Source of the DNA: Streptomyces olivochromogenes
Lineage (GTDB): Bacteria > Actinomycetota > Actinomycetes > Streptomycetales > Streptomycetaceae
Assembly: GCF_021538895.1 (NCBI RefSeq)
Contig: NZ_JADDRL010000057.1
Span: 1 to 58,003 of the forward strand
DNA: 58,003 nt
Reading direction: 5' to 3'
Part shown: piece by piece, positions 1 to 8,504 of the stretch
Numbering within the stretch: the stretch's first letter is position 1
Layout: the number at the start of each line of letters is the position of its first letter
Made by a program: the position numbers and the translations under genes
Notes under the pieces: model-generated
What the model was told of the DNA's origin: nothing
The model's input: the letters and a program-made list of their open reading frames with translations, nothing else
Database searches by the model: none

Positions 1-1
1 G

Positions 2-220
2 GTCGACCCGGACACCGGCCAGGTGATCGGCACGGACGGTTCGACGGGGGGCGGCGGCAGCGGCGGCGACGCGTATGCCGTGCCCGTCTCCACCTCCAAG
101 GGCATCGGGGACGGCATGCAGCGCGCGCTGATGGCGCTGGCGGCCGTGCTGCTGCTGGTCATCACGGTCGGACCGCCGCTGCTGAACTCCCGGCTCCGCG
201 CGAAGCGAGGGCGCTCATGA
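2..220 (+). CDS. C-terminal end of a membrane-tethered surface protein (5' end outside window)
   Basis: The reading frame is already open at base 2, so this is the last ~72 codons of a gene that begins upstream. It shows a Gly/Ser-rich spacer, then one membrane span of about 20 hydrophobic residues (LMALAAVLLLVITVGPPLL) and a short basic tail (RLRAKRGRS). That is the usual end of a protein held outside the cell by a C-terminal anchor. Its TGA overlaps the next start as ATGA at 217-220, so the two genes are probably translated together. The next gene has the same plan of extracellular domain, Gly/Ser linker and one span. The function cannot be read from this fragment; a solute-binding-like protein is an inference from context only. 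Confidence 0.7.
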   Translation, partial: VDPDTGQVIGTDGSTGGGGSGGDAYAVPVSTSKGIGDGMQRALMALAAVLLLVITVGPPLLNSRLRAKRGRS

Positions 221-2775
221 ACGCCTCCCGCCGGTCGCTCGCCGGCCTGCTCATCGCCCTCGCCCTCGCGCTGACCGGCACCGCCGCGGCGGCCCCCCGG
301 GCCGACAGCGGATCCAAAGCGGCGGTCACCGTCCCCGGCCACGGCCCCTACGCCAACCTGAAGGTGTCGGTCAGTCAGACCACCCATCTGGTCAACCAGG
401 TGGTGAAGATCTCCTGGAAGGGCGCCACCCCCACCGTCTCGGACACCAACTACGCCGCCGACTACCTGCAGATCATGCAGTGCTGGGGGGACGCGGCCGA
501 CGGCCCCGACCCGGAGCAGTGCCAGTTCGGCGGTTCGTCCGCGCTCGGCGCCGGCGCGGGCAGCCAGGGAGCCGGTGCGTACACCAACACCCGGCAACTC
601 ACCTACGGTGGCCTGAAGGACCCGGCCCAGCAGCTCCCGCCGCCGACACCGACCGGCATCTCGTACATGCCCTTCCGCTCGGTGACCGGTGATGTGATCA
701 AGACCGGCAACTGGAACGAGTTCTACGACGTCAACAGCACCAACGAAGTCCCCTACGCCCGCAGCGGTACCGACGGCACGGGCCAGGTGTACTTCGAGGT
801 CCAGACGTCCCTGGAGGCGCCGGGCCTCGGCTGCGGCGCGGTGCCCGCGGGGAGGACGAACCCGGCCACCGGACGCAAGTGCTGGCTGGTCGTCGTGCCG
901 CGCGGCGAGAACGAGGTCGACGGCAGCCCCTACCGGTCCCAGCCGAACGGCCTGCTGCAGTCCTCGCCGCTCAGCGCCACCAACTGGCAGCACCGCATCG
1001 TCGTACCGCTGAGCTTCGAGCCGATCGGCAACTTCTGCCCGATCGGCGCCGACGAGCGCAGCACCCTGGGCGACGAGACGGTCGCCGAGGCGGTCCTGCG
1101 CTGGCAGCCCGCCCTGTGCCAGACCGGGCGCAAGACCATCTACGGCTACGCCCAGGTGACCGACGACACCGCCCGCGCCAAGCTGGTCTCCGGCAGTCCC
1201 GGCATGGTCTTCCTCAACCGGCCGGCCATCGGAGACCAGGTGCCCGCGGGCCAGAAGCCCGTCTACGCTCCCATGACGCTGTCCGGCCTGACCATCGGCT
1301 TCTTCATCGAGAGCCGGGCGGGCTTCAACGCGCCCGGCCCCGTCAAGGCGCGCGACGGCACACGGCTCACCTCGCTCAACCTCACCCCGAGACTGGTGGC
1401 CAAGCTGCTCACCGAGTCGTACCAGGACGGGAACTCCCGCTTCGCGCCGAGCACTCAGAACAACCCGTTCAACCTGGCGCGCGACCCCGAGTTCCGAAAG
1501 TACAACCCCGACTACGCGGACCTGGACTTCGGTGGTTCCCTCGGTGACGCCATCGTGCCCGAGGCCCTGTCCGACGCCGCCTGGCAGTTGTGGAACTGGG
1601 TCGGGCAGGACCCGGCCGCCCGCGAGTTCCTCGACGGGACCGCCGACACCAAGGGACGCTACGGCGACGCCTCCTTCTCGGGAATGACGGTCAACCCGGC
1701 CTACAAGGGCATCAAGCTGCCCATCAACGACTTCCCCAAGAGCGACCCGTACTGCCAGCAGTTCCAGGACCACCCGGACAACCCGCTGTGCGTGCAGGAC
1801 AAGCACCCGTACTCCTCCGACATGCACGGCGGCGCCAGGGCGGTCGCCCGCGGCGACACACTGGCCCGTACCACCTGGGACAACACCACCCTCCCGCCCG
1901 CCTACAAGAAGAACCCCCCGCAGCCCGCGGGCCAACGGGCCGTGCTCGCCGTGACCGACACGGCGACCGCGAGCCGCTACGGGCTGGTGACGGCGAAGCT
2001 GCAGAACGCGGCGGGCCGTTTCGTGGCCCCCACCAAGCCGGCGCTGCTGGCGGGTGAGGCGGCGATGAAGCCCAGCGGTGTCCCGGGAGTGCTGCAGAGC
2101 AACCCGAGGGCGAGGTCCGCGGGCGCCTATCCGCTGACCCTGCTCACCTATGCGGCGACCGTGCCGGAGAAGCTGACCAAGAACGAAGGCCAGGACCTCG
2201 CCACGCTCCTGAGGTTCGCGGTGGACAAGGGGCAGCAGCCGGGTGTGTCCGCGGGGACCCTCCCGGACGGGTACGCCTCGCTGCCGCAGGACCTGCGCCG
2301 GCAGACCGTCGCCGCGGCCGGCGCCATCTCGTCCAGGGCGGGAGCGAAGACCGGTTCCGGCTCCGGTGGCGCGAGCGGTGGTTCGGGCGGCGGCTCGGCC
2401 GGTGGTTCGGGTGGCCCGGGGTCGTCGAGCGGCGGTGGCACGTCGAGCGGCGGTGCGGGCGCCGGCGGGACCTCCGGCGGGCCGTCCGCGGGCGGTGCCG
2501 GAGCCTCGTCCAAGGCCCCGTCTTCCTCCCCGTCCGCGGGCGCGAAGCCGTCCGGCTCGCCGGCGCCCACGGCACCCGCCGCCAGCGGGACCCCCGCACT
2601 GCTCACTCCGCCCTGGGTGCTCGGCCTCGCGCGCTACACCCTCCTGATCGCCCTGGTCGTCGGGCTCGCCTCCGCCGTCAGCGGCCCCCTCCTGCCGAGG
2701 GTGGCACCACAGCTGGCGGCCGGTGTCGCGGCCTGGCGGGCGAGGGGCCTGACACCACGCGAGCGAGGGAGGTGA
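217..2775 (+). CDS. large membrane-tethered PstS-like substrate-binding protein
   Basis: 852 residues. A Sec signal peptide (about 1-26, ending AAAA) is followed by a long extracellular region with several Cys. The part around residues 640-700 resembles the end of PstS-type phosphate-binding proteins: YPLTLLTYA, then an AVDKGQQ-like helix, then GYASLPQDLR. Residues ~390-420 (SLNLTPRLVAKLL) fit the PstS hinge helix. A Gly/Ser/Pro-rich linker (~708-800) leads to one C-terminal membrane span and a basic tail. Normal PstS is about 370 residues, so this is a much enlarged, tethered relative. It starts on the ATGA overlap with the gene before it. A phosphate ligand is not shown; the binding-protein fold is inferred from these segments and from the pstB-like gene at 10770. 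Confidence 0.6.
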   Translation: MNASRRSLAGLLIALALALTGTAAAAPRADSGSKAAVTVPGHGPYANLKVSVSQTTHLVNQVVKISWKGATPTVSDTNYAADYLQIMQCWGDAADGPDPEQCQFGGSSALGAGAGSQGAGAYTNTRQLTYGGLKDPAQQLPPPTPTGISYMPFRSVTGDVIKTGNWNEFYDVNSTNEVPYARSGTDGTGQVYFEVQTSLEAPGLGCGAVPAGRTNPATGRKCWLVVVPRGENEVDGSPYRSQPNGLLQSSPLSATNWQHRIVVPLSFEPIGNFCPIGADERSTLGDETVAEAVLRWQPALCQTGRKTIYGYAQVTDDTARAKLVSGSPGMVFLNRPAIGDQVPAGQKPVYAPMTLSGLTIGFFIESRAGFNAPGPVKARDGTRLTSLNLTPRLVAKLLTESYQDGNSRFAPSTQNNPFNLARDPEFRKYNPDYADLDFGGSLGDAIVPEALSDAAWQLWNWVGQDPAAREFLDGTADTKGRYGDASFSGMTVNPAYKGIKLPINDFPKSDPYCQQFQDHPDNPLCVQDKHPYSSDMHGGARAVARGDTLARTTWDNTTLPPAYKKNPPQPAGQRAVLAVTDTATASRYGLVTAKLQNAAGRFVAPTKPALLAGEAAMKPSGVPGVLQSNPRARSAGAYPLTLLTYAATVPEKLTKNEGQDLATLLRFAVDKGQQPGVSAGTLPDGYASLPQDLRRQTVAAAGAISSRAGAKTGSGSGGASGGSGGGSAGGSGGPGSSSGGGTSSGGAGAGGTSGGPSAGGAGASSKAPSSSPSAGAKPSGSPAPTAPAASGTPALLTPPWVLGLARYTLLIALVVGLASAVSGPLLPRVAPQLAAGVAAWRARGLTPRERGR

Positions 2776-2873
2776 TGCCCGTACCCGACCGATCGACAGG
2801 TCCGCGCCAACGAACTGTCTGACATGGGCGCCGGGCACCACCCGGCGCAAGCCTATCCGAGGGGTAAACCCGC

Positions 2874-3869
2874 GTGAACAGAAAGATAGCGATCGCCGCC
2901 GTCGGCGTCGCCGGCCTCCTCACCGGTACCGTCTGCGCCGGCGCCGCCGTCGCAGACCCGTCCGGTACTCCGACCTACCGACAGCTGTCCGGTGTGGGCT
3001 CCGACACCACCCAGGGCGTGATGAACGGCCTCGCCAACTCCATCACCATCAACGGCACCAAGGTCCTCGGTTCGTACGACGCCACCGGCTCGGCGAACAT
3101 CACCACCAAGGACCCCGCCACCACGCCCGGCTGCACCATGACCCGGCCGAACGGCTCCAACGCCGGCCGCGCCGCCCTGCTGACCTCGCAGCAGGCGAAC
3201 AACGGGTGCCTGGACTTCTCCCGGTCCTCCAGCCTCAACCTCTCGGCGGCGACCCCCGGCCTGACCTATGTCCCGTTCGCCGTGGACGCGGTCAGCTACG
3301 CGATCACGCCGACCAGCCAGGTGCCGCGCAAGCTCGCTCTGACCGACCTCAAGGCGATCTACCACTGCGACCCCAACTACGTGGGGACCGGGCCGAACTA
3401 CAGCATGACCGTCTACCTGCCGCAGGCGGGTTCCGGCACGCGCTCCTTCTGGGAGTCCACGATGGGCATCACCGACGCCGACGTGGTCGCCGGCGTCTAC
3501 CCGTGCATCAAGGACACCAAGAACGGCTCGCCCGTCGAGGAGCACGACGGACGCGTTCTCGACGACAAGTCGATCGCCCCGTTCTCCATCGCCCAGTACA
3601 ACGCGCAGAGTTCGCAGACCATCGCGGACGTCCGCGGCCGGGCCATCCTCGGCACGATCGACGACGTCTCGCCGAACACCCTCAACGGCGGCTTCGGCGT
3701 GAAGCGCGACGTCTACAACGTGATCCCGACCAGCAAGATCGGCACGGCGCCCTGGAGCACCGTGTTCGTCGGGAACAACTCCCTCATCTGCCAGCAGAAC
3801 AACGTGATCAACACGTACGGGTTCGCGACGAACCCGAACTGCGGCGACACCACCAAGCAGACCCCCTGA
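2874..3869 (+). CDS. secreted PstS-like substrate-binding protein
   Basis: 331 residues from a GTG start, with a GAGGGG ribosome-binding site about 9 bases upstream. The signal peptide is about 1-27. The mature protein opens GVGSDTTQGVMNGLA, the usual first phosphate-loop region of PstS-like proteins, and continues with a GSGTRSFWE motif of the kind that contacts phosphate in PstS. Cys are present at spaced positions, and there is no lipobox, so the protein looks freely secreted and not a lipoprotein. It lies 98 bases after the tethered PstS-like gene on the same strand. The PBP type II fold is likely; the ligand is inferred by family only. Confidence 0.72.
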   Translation: MNRKIAIAAVGVAGLLTGTVCAGAAVADPSGTPTYRQLSGVGSDTTQGVMNGLANSITINGTKVLGSYDATGSANITTKDPATTPGCTMTRPNGSNAGRAALLTSQQANNGCLDFSRSSSLNLSAATPGLTYVPFAVDAVSYAITPTSQVPRKLALTDLKAIYHCDPNYVGTGPNYSMTVYLPQAGSGTRSFWESTMGITDADVVAGVYPCIKDTKNGSPVEEHDGRVLDDKSIAPFSIAQYNAQSSQTIADVRGRAILGTIDDVSPNTLNGGFGVKRDVYNVIPTSKIGTAPWSTVFVGNNSLICQQNNVINTYGFATNPNCGDTTKQTP

Positions 3870-3938
3870 CCCAGCCGGTCGAACCCCCCACGTTCGCAAC
3901 CACCTTCGGCAACACCTTCGAAGAAGGAGAGCACAACC

Positions 3939-5510
3939 GTGTGGAAGTTCAGACTCTCGCGGGTCACGGCGGGCGGTCTCGCGGGCCTGGTGGCGCTGCT
4001 GACGGTCGGCCTGGTGGCCCCGTCGGCGTCCGCCGCTGACATCGGTACCGCCACCGTCACCCCGGCCACCGGCACCGACACCTCCAGCATGACCCTGACC
4101 ACGTCGGGCGCCTGCCCGGCGAACGCCACCAACGTGATCGTGTCCGTGACCGGCACCGGTTTCCCGGCCGCCGGCCAGAACGTCGTCGGCAACTCGCCGA
4201 TCAGCTCCTACGGCACGGACGCGGGCGGCGGCCTGATCATCCCGCTGACCCAGACCATGCGGGACTACGCCAACACGGCCGGCTTCACCACCCTGACGGG
4301 CAAGTACACCTTCCTCGTCACCTGCCGTACGGCGTTCAACGCCACCAGCCTCGGTGACTTCCCCGCGTCGGTCTGGTTCACGTCCAACACGACGTACCAG
4401 AACACCGACCCGTCCGCGAAGACGCCCACCACCACCTCCCTGGCGGTGAGCCCGGCGAGCCCCGTCACGACGGGCACGAACGTCACGCTGACCGCGACCG
4501 TGGCCCCGGCCGCCGCAGCGGGCACCGTGCAGTTCCGCGACAACGGCGCGGCGCTGGGCGCCCCGGTGACCGTGAACAACGGCACGGCCACCTTCAGCAC
4601 CAGCACGCTGGGCGCGGGCCCGCACTCGCTGACCGCGGACTTCACGCCGACCGACCCGGCCTTCGCCGGGTCCTCCTCCAGCACGGTCGCCTACACCGTG
4701 AACCAGGCTCCGGCCCAGCCGACGACCACCGCGCTCGCCGTCTCCCCGGCCGGTACGGCGGCCCAGTTCAGCCCGGTCAACTTCACGGCCACCATCACGC
4801 CGAACGGCGCGGCCGGTTCCGTGAAGTTCCAGGACACCGTGGGCGCCACCACGACCACTCTGGCCACCGTGCCGGTCTCGGGCGGTCAGGCGACCTACAG
4901 CACCTCCAGCCTGCCCACCGGTGACCACTCCTTCTCCGCCACCTTCGTCCCGACGGACACCACCAAGTACACCGGGTCGTCCTCGGCCCAGGTCGCGTAC
5001 GTGGTGGGCCCGTTCGCCGGCGTCACCGCCTCCGAGAACATCACCACCACCGTCAACTCGGGTGCGCTGGTCATCAGCGTGGACAACCCGAACGTCACCC
5101 TGCCGTCCCCGGTGCTGAACCCCACCGGCGACCTGCTGACCACCGCGGGCAAGATCAACCCGGTCACGCTGACCGACACCCGTGCCGGTAACCCCGGCTG
5201 GTCGGTGAGCGGCCAGGCGTCGGACTTCTCCGACGGCGGCACGCACACCATCAACGGCCAGAACCTCGGCTGGACCCCGAACGTGGTCGACAAGTCCGCC
5301 GGCCAGACCGCCGCGGCCGGTGCCGTCGTCGACCCGGCGAACGGTGTCGCGTCCGGTGACGCGGGCAACGCCGGTCTCAAGTCGTCCCGTTCACTGGCCA
5401 CCGGCACGGGGCTCGGCACCGCCCACTTCGGCGCCGACCTCGCGCTCAAGGTGCCGACCTCGACCGTGGCCGGCACCTACACGGCCACGCTCACCCTGAC
5501 GGCCATCTGA
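3939..5510 (+). CDS. secreted Ig-repeat protein with two-Cys surface domain and WxL-like C-terminus
   Basis: 523 residues; GTG start with GAAGGAG about 9 bases upstream. Order: signal peptide (~1-31); the two-Cys domain shared with three neighbouring genes (~32-160, containing GACPANATN and LVTCRTAFN); two bacterial Ig-like (Big_3_5-type) repeats at ~165-260 and ~262-357, both of the form LAVSPA...GTVQF...LTADFTPTD; then a C-terminal domain (~360-523) with GWSVSGQASDF and LGWTP, ending AGTYTATLTLTAI. That ending is what WxL cell-wall-binding domains of Gram-positive bacteria look like. A DUF916 (WxL-interacting) gene follows, which supports the reading. There is no membrane anchor or sorting signal. 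The WxL call is by pattern and is unusual in Streptomyces. Confidence 0.68.
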   Translation: MWKFRLSRVTAGGLAGLVALLTVGLVAPSASAADIGTATVTPATGTDTSSMTLTTSGACPANATNVIVSVTGTGFPAAGQNVVGNSPISSYGTDAGGGLIIPLTQTMRDYANTAGFTTLTGKYTFLVTCRTAFNATSLGDFPASVWFTSNTTYQNTDPSAKTPTTTSLAVSPASPVTTGTNVTLTATVAPAAAAGTVQFRDNGAALGAPVTVNNGTATFSTSTLGAGPHSLTADFTPTDPAFAGSSSSTVAYTVNQAPAQPTTTALAVSPAGTAAQFSPVNFTATITPNGAAGSVKFQDTVGATTTTLATVPVSGGQATYSTSSLPTGDHSFSATFVPTDTTKYTGSSSAQVAYVVGPFAGVTASENITTTVNSGALVISVDNPNVTLPSPVLNPTGDLLTTAGKINPVTLTDTRAGNPGWSVSGQASDFSDGGTHTINGQNLGWTPNVVDKSAGQTAAAGAVVDPANGVASGDAGNAGLKSSRSLATGTGLGTAHFGADLALKVPTSTVAGTYTATLTLTAI

Positions 5511-5558
5511 CCCTCCCGGATGGCCTGGGGCGCCGTCGGCCCCCCGGCGTCGCCCCGA

Positions 5559-5591
5559 GAGTCCGGGGCGGGCCCCTTCCGCCCCGGACTC
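5559..5591 (+). terminator. hairpin terminator after the WxL-like gene
   Basis: A perfect 13-base inverted repeat (GAGTCCGGGGCGG at 5559-5571 and CCGCCCCGGACTC at 5579-5591) with a 7-base loop lies 49 bases after the stop at 5510. A second GC-rich inverted repeat follows at about 5618-5641. No T-run is present, as is normal in Streptomyces. The cluster of hairpins suggests that 217-5510 and 5693-10738 are separate transcripts or that read-through is limited here. Confidence 0.6.
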
Positions 5592-5692
5592 ACCCCCGCT
5601 TCGCGGGGCGAGCCGTCCGCCCCGACTGCCTTTCGGGGCGGGCGGCCGTTCCTCCGTTCTGCCCGCGCTCGCGCCCGATCGGACGACTCGAC

Positions 5693-7549
5693 ATGATCAG
5701 CACGACAGTCCGCCGCCTCGCCGCCTTTCTCGCCGTCTGCGTCCTCGCCGTTCTCCCGGCCACCGCCGGCAGCGCTTCGGCCGCCGCGTCGACTCCGGCC
5801 GCCCGGCCGAGCGCCGCCCCGCACGGCCGCACCACCTTCGGCATCCAGCCGTCGGGGGCGAAGAAACCCGACCAGCGGCCGAACCTCTCCTACAGCGTGA
5901 CCCCGGGCGCGGCCCTGCGGGACCACATCGCCGTCTGGAACTACGGCACCAAGCCGATCACGCTTCGGCTGTACGGGGGCGACGCCTTCATCACCGCCGA
6001 CGGCGGCTTCGACGTGCTCGCGGCGGGCAAGAAGTCGACTGCCGTGGGCTCCTGGGTGAAGCTCGGCAAGGGAAAGGTGACGGTGCCCCGCCGCTCACGC
6101 GTCATCGTCCCGCTCACGCTGACCGTCCCGCGGAGCGCGACCCCCGGCGACCACGCGGGCGGCATCGTCGCCTCGCTCTCCGCCACGCGCACGGACGCCA
6201 AGGGCAACAAGGTCAGGGTCGACCAGCGCGTGGGCGCGCGCATCTACCTGCGGGTCTCCGGCAAGCTCACCCCGCGGCTCGCCGTCGACGGCCCGCACAC
6301 CGACTACCACGGCACGCTCAACCCCTTCGGGACCGGGTCCGCGACGGTCACGTACACCGTGCGCAACACGGGCAACGTCCGGCTGGGCGCGCGCCAAGTG
6401 CTGCGCGTGAGCGACCTGTTCGGCGGCGGCGCCACCGTGCGGGGGCCGCGTGACATCGCCGAACTGCTGCCCGGCTCCGCCCTGACGTTCACCGCCTCCG
6501 CGACCGGCGTCCTGCCCACGGTGCGGGACACCGCGACGGTCACCGTCGACCCGGTCCCGGTACGCGGCGACGTCCCGCCCCCCGTCCGGCCCCGTGTCAC
6601 CGCGGCCGCCGGCTTCTGGGCCGTGCCGTGGACTGTGCTGGGCCTGGTGCTGATCCTCCTCACCGCCGTGACGGTGAACCTCGTACGGCGTCGTCGGCGG
6701 CGCCGGGGCGCGGGCGCCGCGAACCGCCGTCCCGCCCCGGCCGGACCGAGCCGGGCCCCGGCCGGGCGCGCCACGGCGATGACCGCGGGCCTGGTCGCCG
6801 CGGCGATGGTGCTCGTCGGCGCGCCCTCCGCCCGGGCGGCGGACGCCGGGCAGCTCACGGTCTCTCCCGCGCACGGCAGCGACACCCAGCCCATCACCCT
6901 CACCGCGTCCGCGCCCTGCCCGACGGGGACGTCGAACGTCATCGCACGCGTCGCCGGTGCCGGATTTCCGCGCGGCGGCCAGATCGTCGTGGGCAACGCG
7001 CCCGTCGCCACGTACCCGAAGGCGCCCGGGGGAGGCTCGTCGATCCCGCTGATCTACACGATGCGGGACTACGCCACCACCGCCGGATTCCACACCCTGC
7101 GCGGCACCTACACCTTCACGCTCACCTGCCTCAAGGGGGCCTTCTCCCGTACGGGCCTGGGGGACTTCACCGGGTCGCTCCGCTTCGCCTCCGGCAAGGC
7201 CTACCGGGACGGTACGAAGGCCGAGGTGTCCGCGGCCGCGGGGGCGTCGTCGCAGCCGTCCGCGTCGGGTGGGCAGGGCGGTCCGGGCGCGTCGGCCGCG
7301 CCGGGCGGCGCCGCCTCGGGCAGCGGCGGGGCGGCACCGGCCACGCCGCCGAACGGGTCCGGGGCGCCCAACGGCGCTGCCGGTCTCACCAAGACGGTCG
7401 CCGAGGCTCCGGTCCAGCACTCGAACACCATGCTCATCGCATTCTCGTCGGTCGGATTCGTCGTCGCCTTCCTGGCCTTGCTCGTGGGCGCCGTCTTCTG
7501 GATGCGGGGCCGCCGGGCCCGCACCGTCCAGTCCGCATCGGGCGACTGA
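5693..7549 (+). CDS. DUF916 (WxL-interacting) membrane protein fused to a second two-Cys surface domain
   Basis: 618 residues. Signal peptide (~1-31), then a DUF916/WxL-interacting peptidoglycan-binding-type region (~42-300: TTFGIQPSG, SYSVTPGAAL, WNYGTKPITLRLYGGDAF, VPLTLTVPRSATPGDH). A membrane span (~305-327) follows, then an Arg-rich segment (RRRRRR) that should be cytoplasmic. From Met363 (base 6779) a second signal-peptide-like segment (TAGLVAAAMVLVGAPSARAA) leads to another copy of the shared two-Cys domain (~384-505), a Ser/Gly/Ala/Pro linker and a final span with a basic tail (~582-618). The three hydrophobic segments give a consistent topology: outside, inside, outside, inside. It may be a fusion of two genes, or a second protein may start at 6779. 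It probably anchors WxL-like partners to the wall. Confidence 0.68.
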   Translation: MISTTVRRLAAFLAVCVLAVLPATAGSASAAASTPAARPSAAPHGRTTFGIQPSGAKKPDQRPNLSYSVTPGAALRDHIAVWNYGTKPITLRLYGGDAFITADGGFDVLAAGKKSTAVGSWVKLGKGKVTVPRRSRVIVPLTLTVPRSATPGDHAGGIVASLSATRTDAKGNKVRVDQRVGARIYLRVSGKLTPRLAVDGPHTDYHGTLNPFGTGSATVTYTVRNTGNVRLGARQVLRVSDLFGGGATVRGPRDIAELLPGSALTFTASATGVLPTVRDTATVTVDPVPVRGDVPPPVRPRVTAAAGFWAVPWTVLGLVLILLTAVTVNLVRRRRRRRGAGAANRRPAPAGPSRAPAGRATAMTAGLVAAAMVLVGAPSARAADAGQLTVSPAHGSDTQPITLTASAPCPTGTSNVIARVAGAGFPRGGQIVVGNAPVATYPKAPGGGSSIPLIYTMRDYATTAGFHTLRGTYTFTLTCLKGAFSRTGLGDFTGSLRFASGKAYRDGTKAEVSAAAGASSQPSASGGQGGPGASAAPGGAASGSGGAAPATPPNGSGAPNGAAGLTKTVAEAPVQHSNTMLIAFSSVGFVVAFLALLVGAVFWMRGRRARTVQSASGD

Positions 7550-7580
7550 AACCCACACCAAAGCCAGAGGAGACATCAAC

Positions 7581-8483
7581 GTGTCGATGAAACGCCTGTC
7601 CCGTCCGGCCGCCGCCGGACTCGGAACGCTGCTGCTGGCCTGCGGAACGGCGGGGCTGCTCGCCGTGCCCGGCGCGCACGCCGCCGCCGGCGGCAAGCTG
7701 GAGGTGGGCCCGGCCAAGGGCAAGGACACCGAGACCATGACGCTGACCTCGGCGGGCGCCTGCCCGTCGAACGCCACCAACCTGATCGTGTCGGTGACCG
7801 GCTCCGGCTTCCCGGCGGACGGCAAGGTCGTGGTGGGCAATTCACCGCTCGGCACCTACGGAACGACGCCCGCCGGCGGCTACGTCGTCCCGCTGACGGA
7901 GACGATGCGGGACTACGCGAACGAGGCGGGCTTCCAGAAGCTGCAGGGGCGCTACGACTTCACCCTGACGTGCCGTACCGCGTTCAACGGCACCAGCCTG
8001 GCCGACTTCACCGCGCCGATCTGGTTCACCTCCAACACCGACTATCAGAGCACCGACCCGAACGGCGGGTCCACGACCACCCCGTCCGCCTCGACGACGC
8101 ACTCCGGGAGCGCGACGCCGTCGGACACGGCGACCCCGACGGACACCGCGGAGCCGACCGACACCGGGGAGCCGACCGACACGTCGGAGCCGACCGACAC
8201 CGCCGCCCCCAGCGACTCGGCCACCACGGGTGACTCGGGCGGCAGCACCTCCGGCGGCGCCGGTGGTTCCGGCGGCTCCGAGGGCATCGGCACCAACGTC
8301 AACGGCGGCTCTGGTGGCGGCGGCGGATCCCTCGCCCACACCGGCGCCAACGCGGCCCTCCTCGGTTCCGCCGCCGCGGCGCTCGTCCTGGTGGGCGGCG
8401 TCCTCGTCCAGTCCGTACGCCGACGCCGGCTGCTGACCTTCGCCGACACCCCGCACCACGTCACCGACCGCTCGCACGACTGA
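7581..8483 (+). CDS. LAHTG-anchored cell-wall protein with two-Cys surface domain
   Basis: 300 residues; GTG start chosen because GAGGAG lies 8 bases upstream. An earlier open stretch in this frame belongs to the preceding gene's shadow. Signal peptide (~1-34); third copy of the shared domain (~35-155, with GACPSNATN and LTCRTAFN); a Thr/Ser/Asp/Glu/Pro-rich stalk with TDTxEP repeats (~165-225); a Gly/Ser stretch; then LAHTG, a hydrophobic span and RRRR with a short cytoplasmic tail. LAxTG is the sorting signal recognised by class E sortases in Streptomyces, the class that anchors long chaplins. The protein should therefore be covalently wall-linked by a sortase. The sortase-like neighbour at 9809 lacks catalytic residues, so the enzyme must be encoded elsewhere. 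Confidence 0.75.
   Translation: MSMKRLSRPAAAGLGTLLLACGTAGLLAVPGAHAAAGGKLEVGPAKGKDTETMTLTSAGACPSNATNLIVSVTGSGFPADGKVVVGNSPLGTYGTTPAGGYVVPLTETMRDYANEAGFQKLQGRYDFTLTCRTAFNGTSLADFTAPIWFTSNTDYQSTDPNGGSTTTPSASTTHSGSATPSDTATPTDTAEPTDTGEPTDTSEPTDTAAPSDSATTGDSGGSTSGGAGGSGGSEGIGTNVNGGSGGGGGSLAHTGANAALLGSAAAALVLVGGVLVQSVRRRRLLTFADTPHHVTDRSHD
8151..8204 (+). repeat. three tandem 18-bp repeats encoding the TDTxEP stalk
   Basis: Three head-to-tail 18-base units at 8151-8168, 8169-8186 and 8187-8204 each begin GAGCCGACCGACAC and differ only in the last few bases. Each encodes EPTDTx plus one variable residue, extending the stalk that holds the surface domain away from the wall. Copy number may vary between strains. 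Confidence 0.85.
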
Positions 8484-8504
8484 GGCCAGGAGAAAAGACA
8501 AGCC

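Noticed and set aside
2853..5246. A minus-strand open frame of ~800 codons
   Set aside because: Antisense to the PstS-like and WxL-like genes. It is Arg/Gly/Val-rich with no domain, as expected for the complement of high-GC coding DNA.
6095..7855. A minus-strand open frame of ~590 codons
   Set aside because: Lies opposite the DUF916 and LAHTG genes, whose motifs, signal peptides and ribosome-binding sites are clear. Composition is shadow-like.
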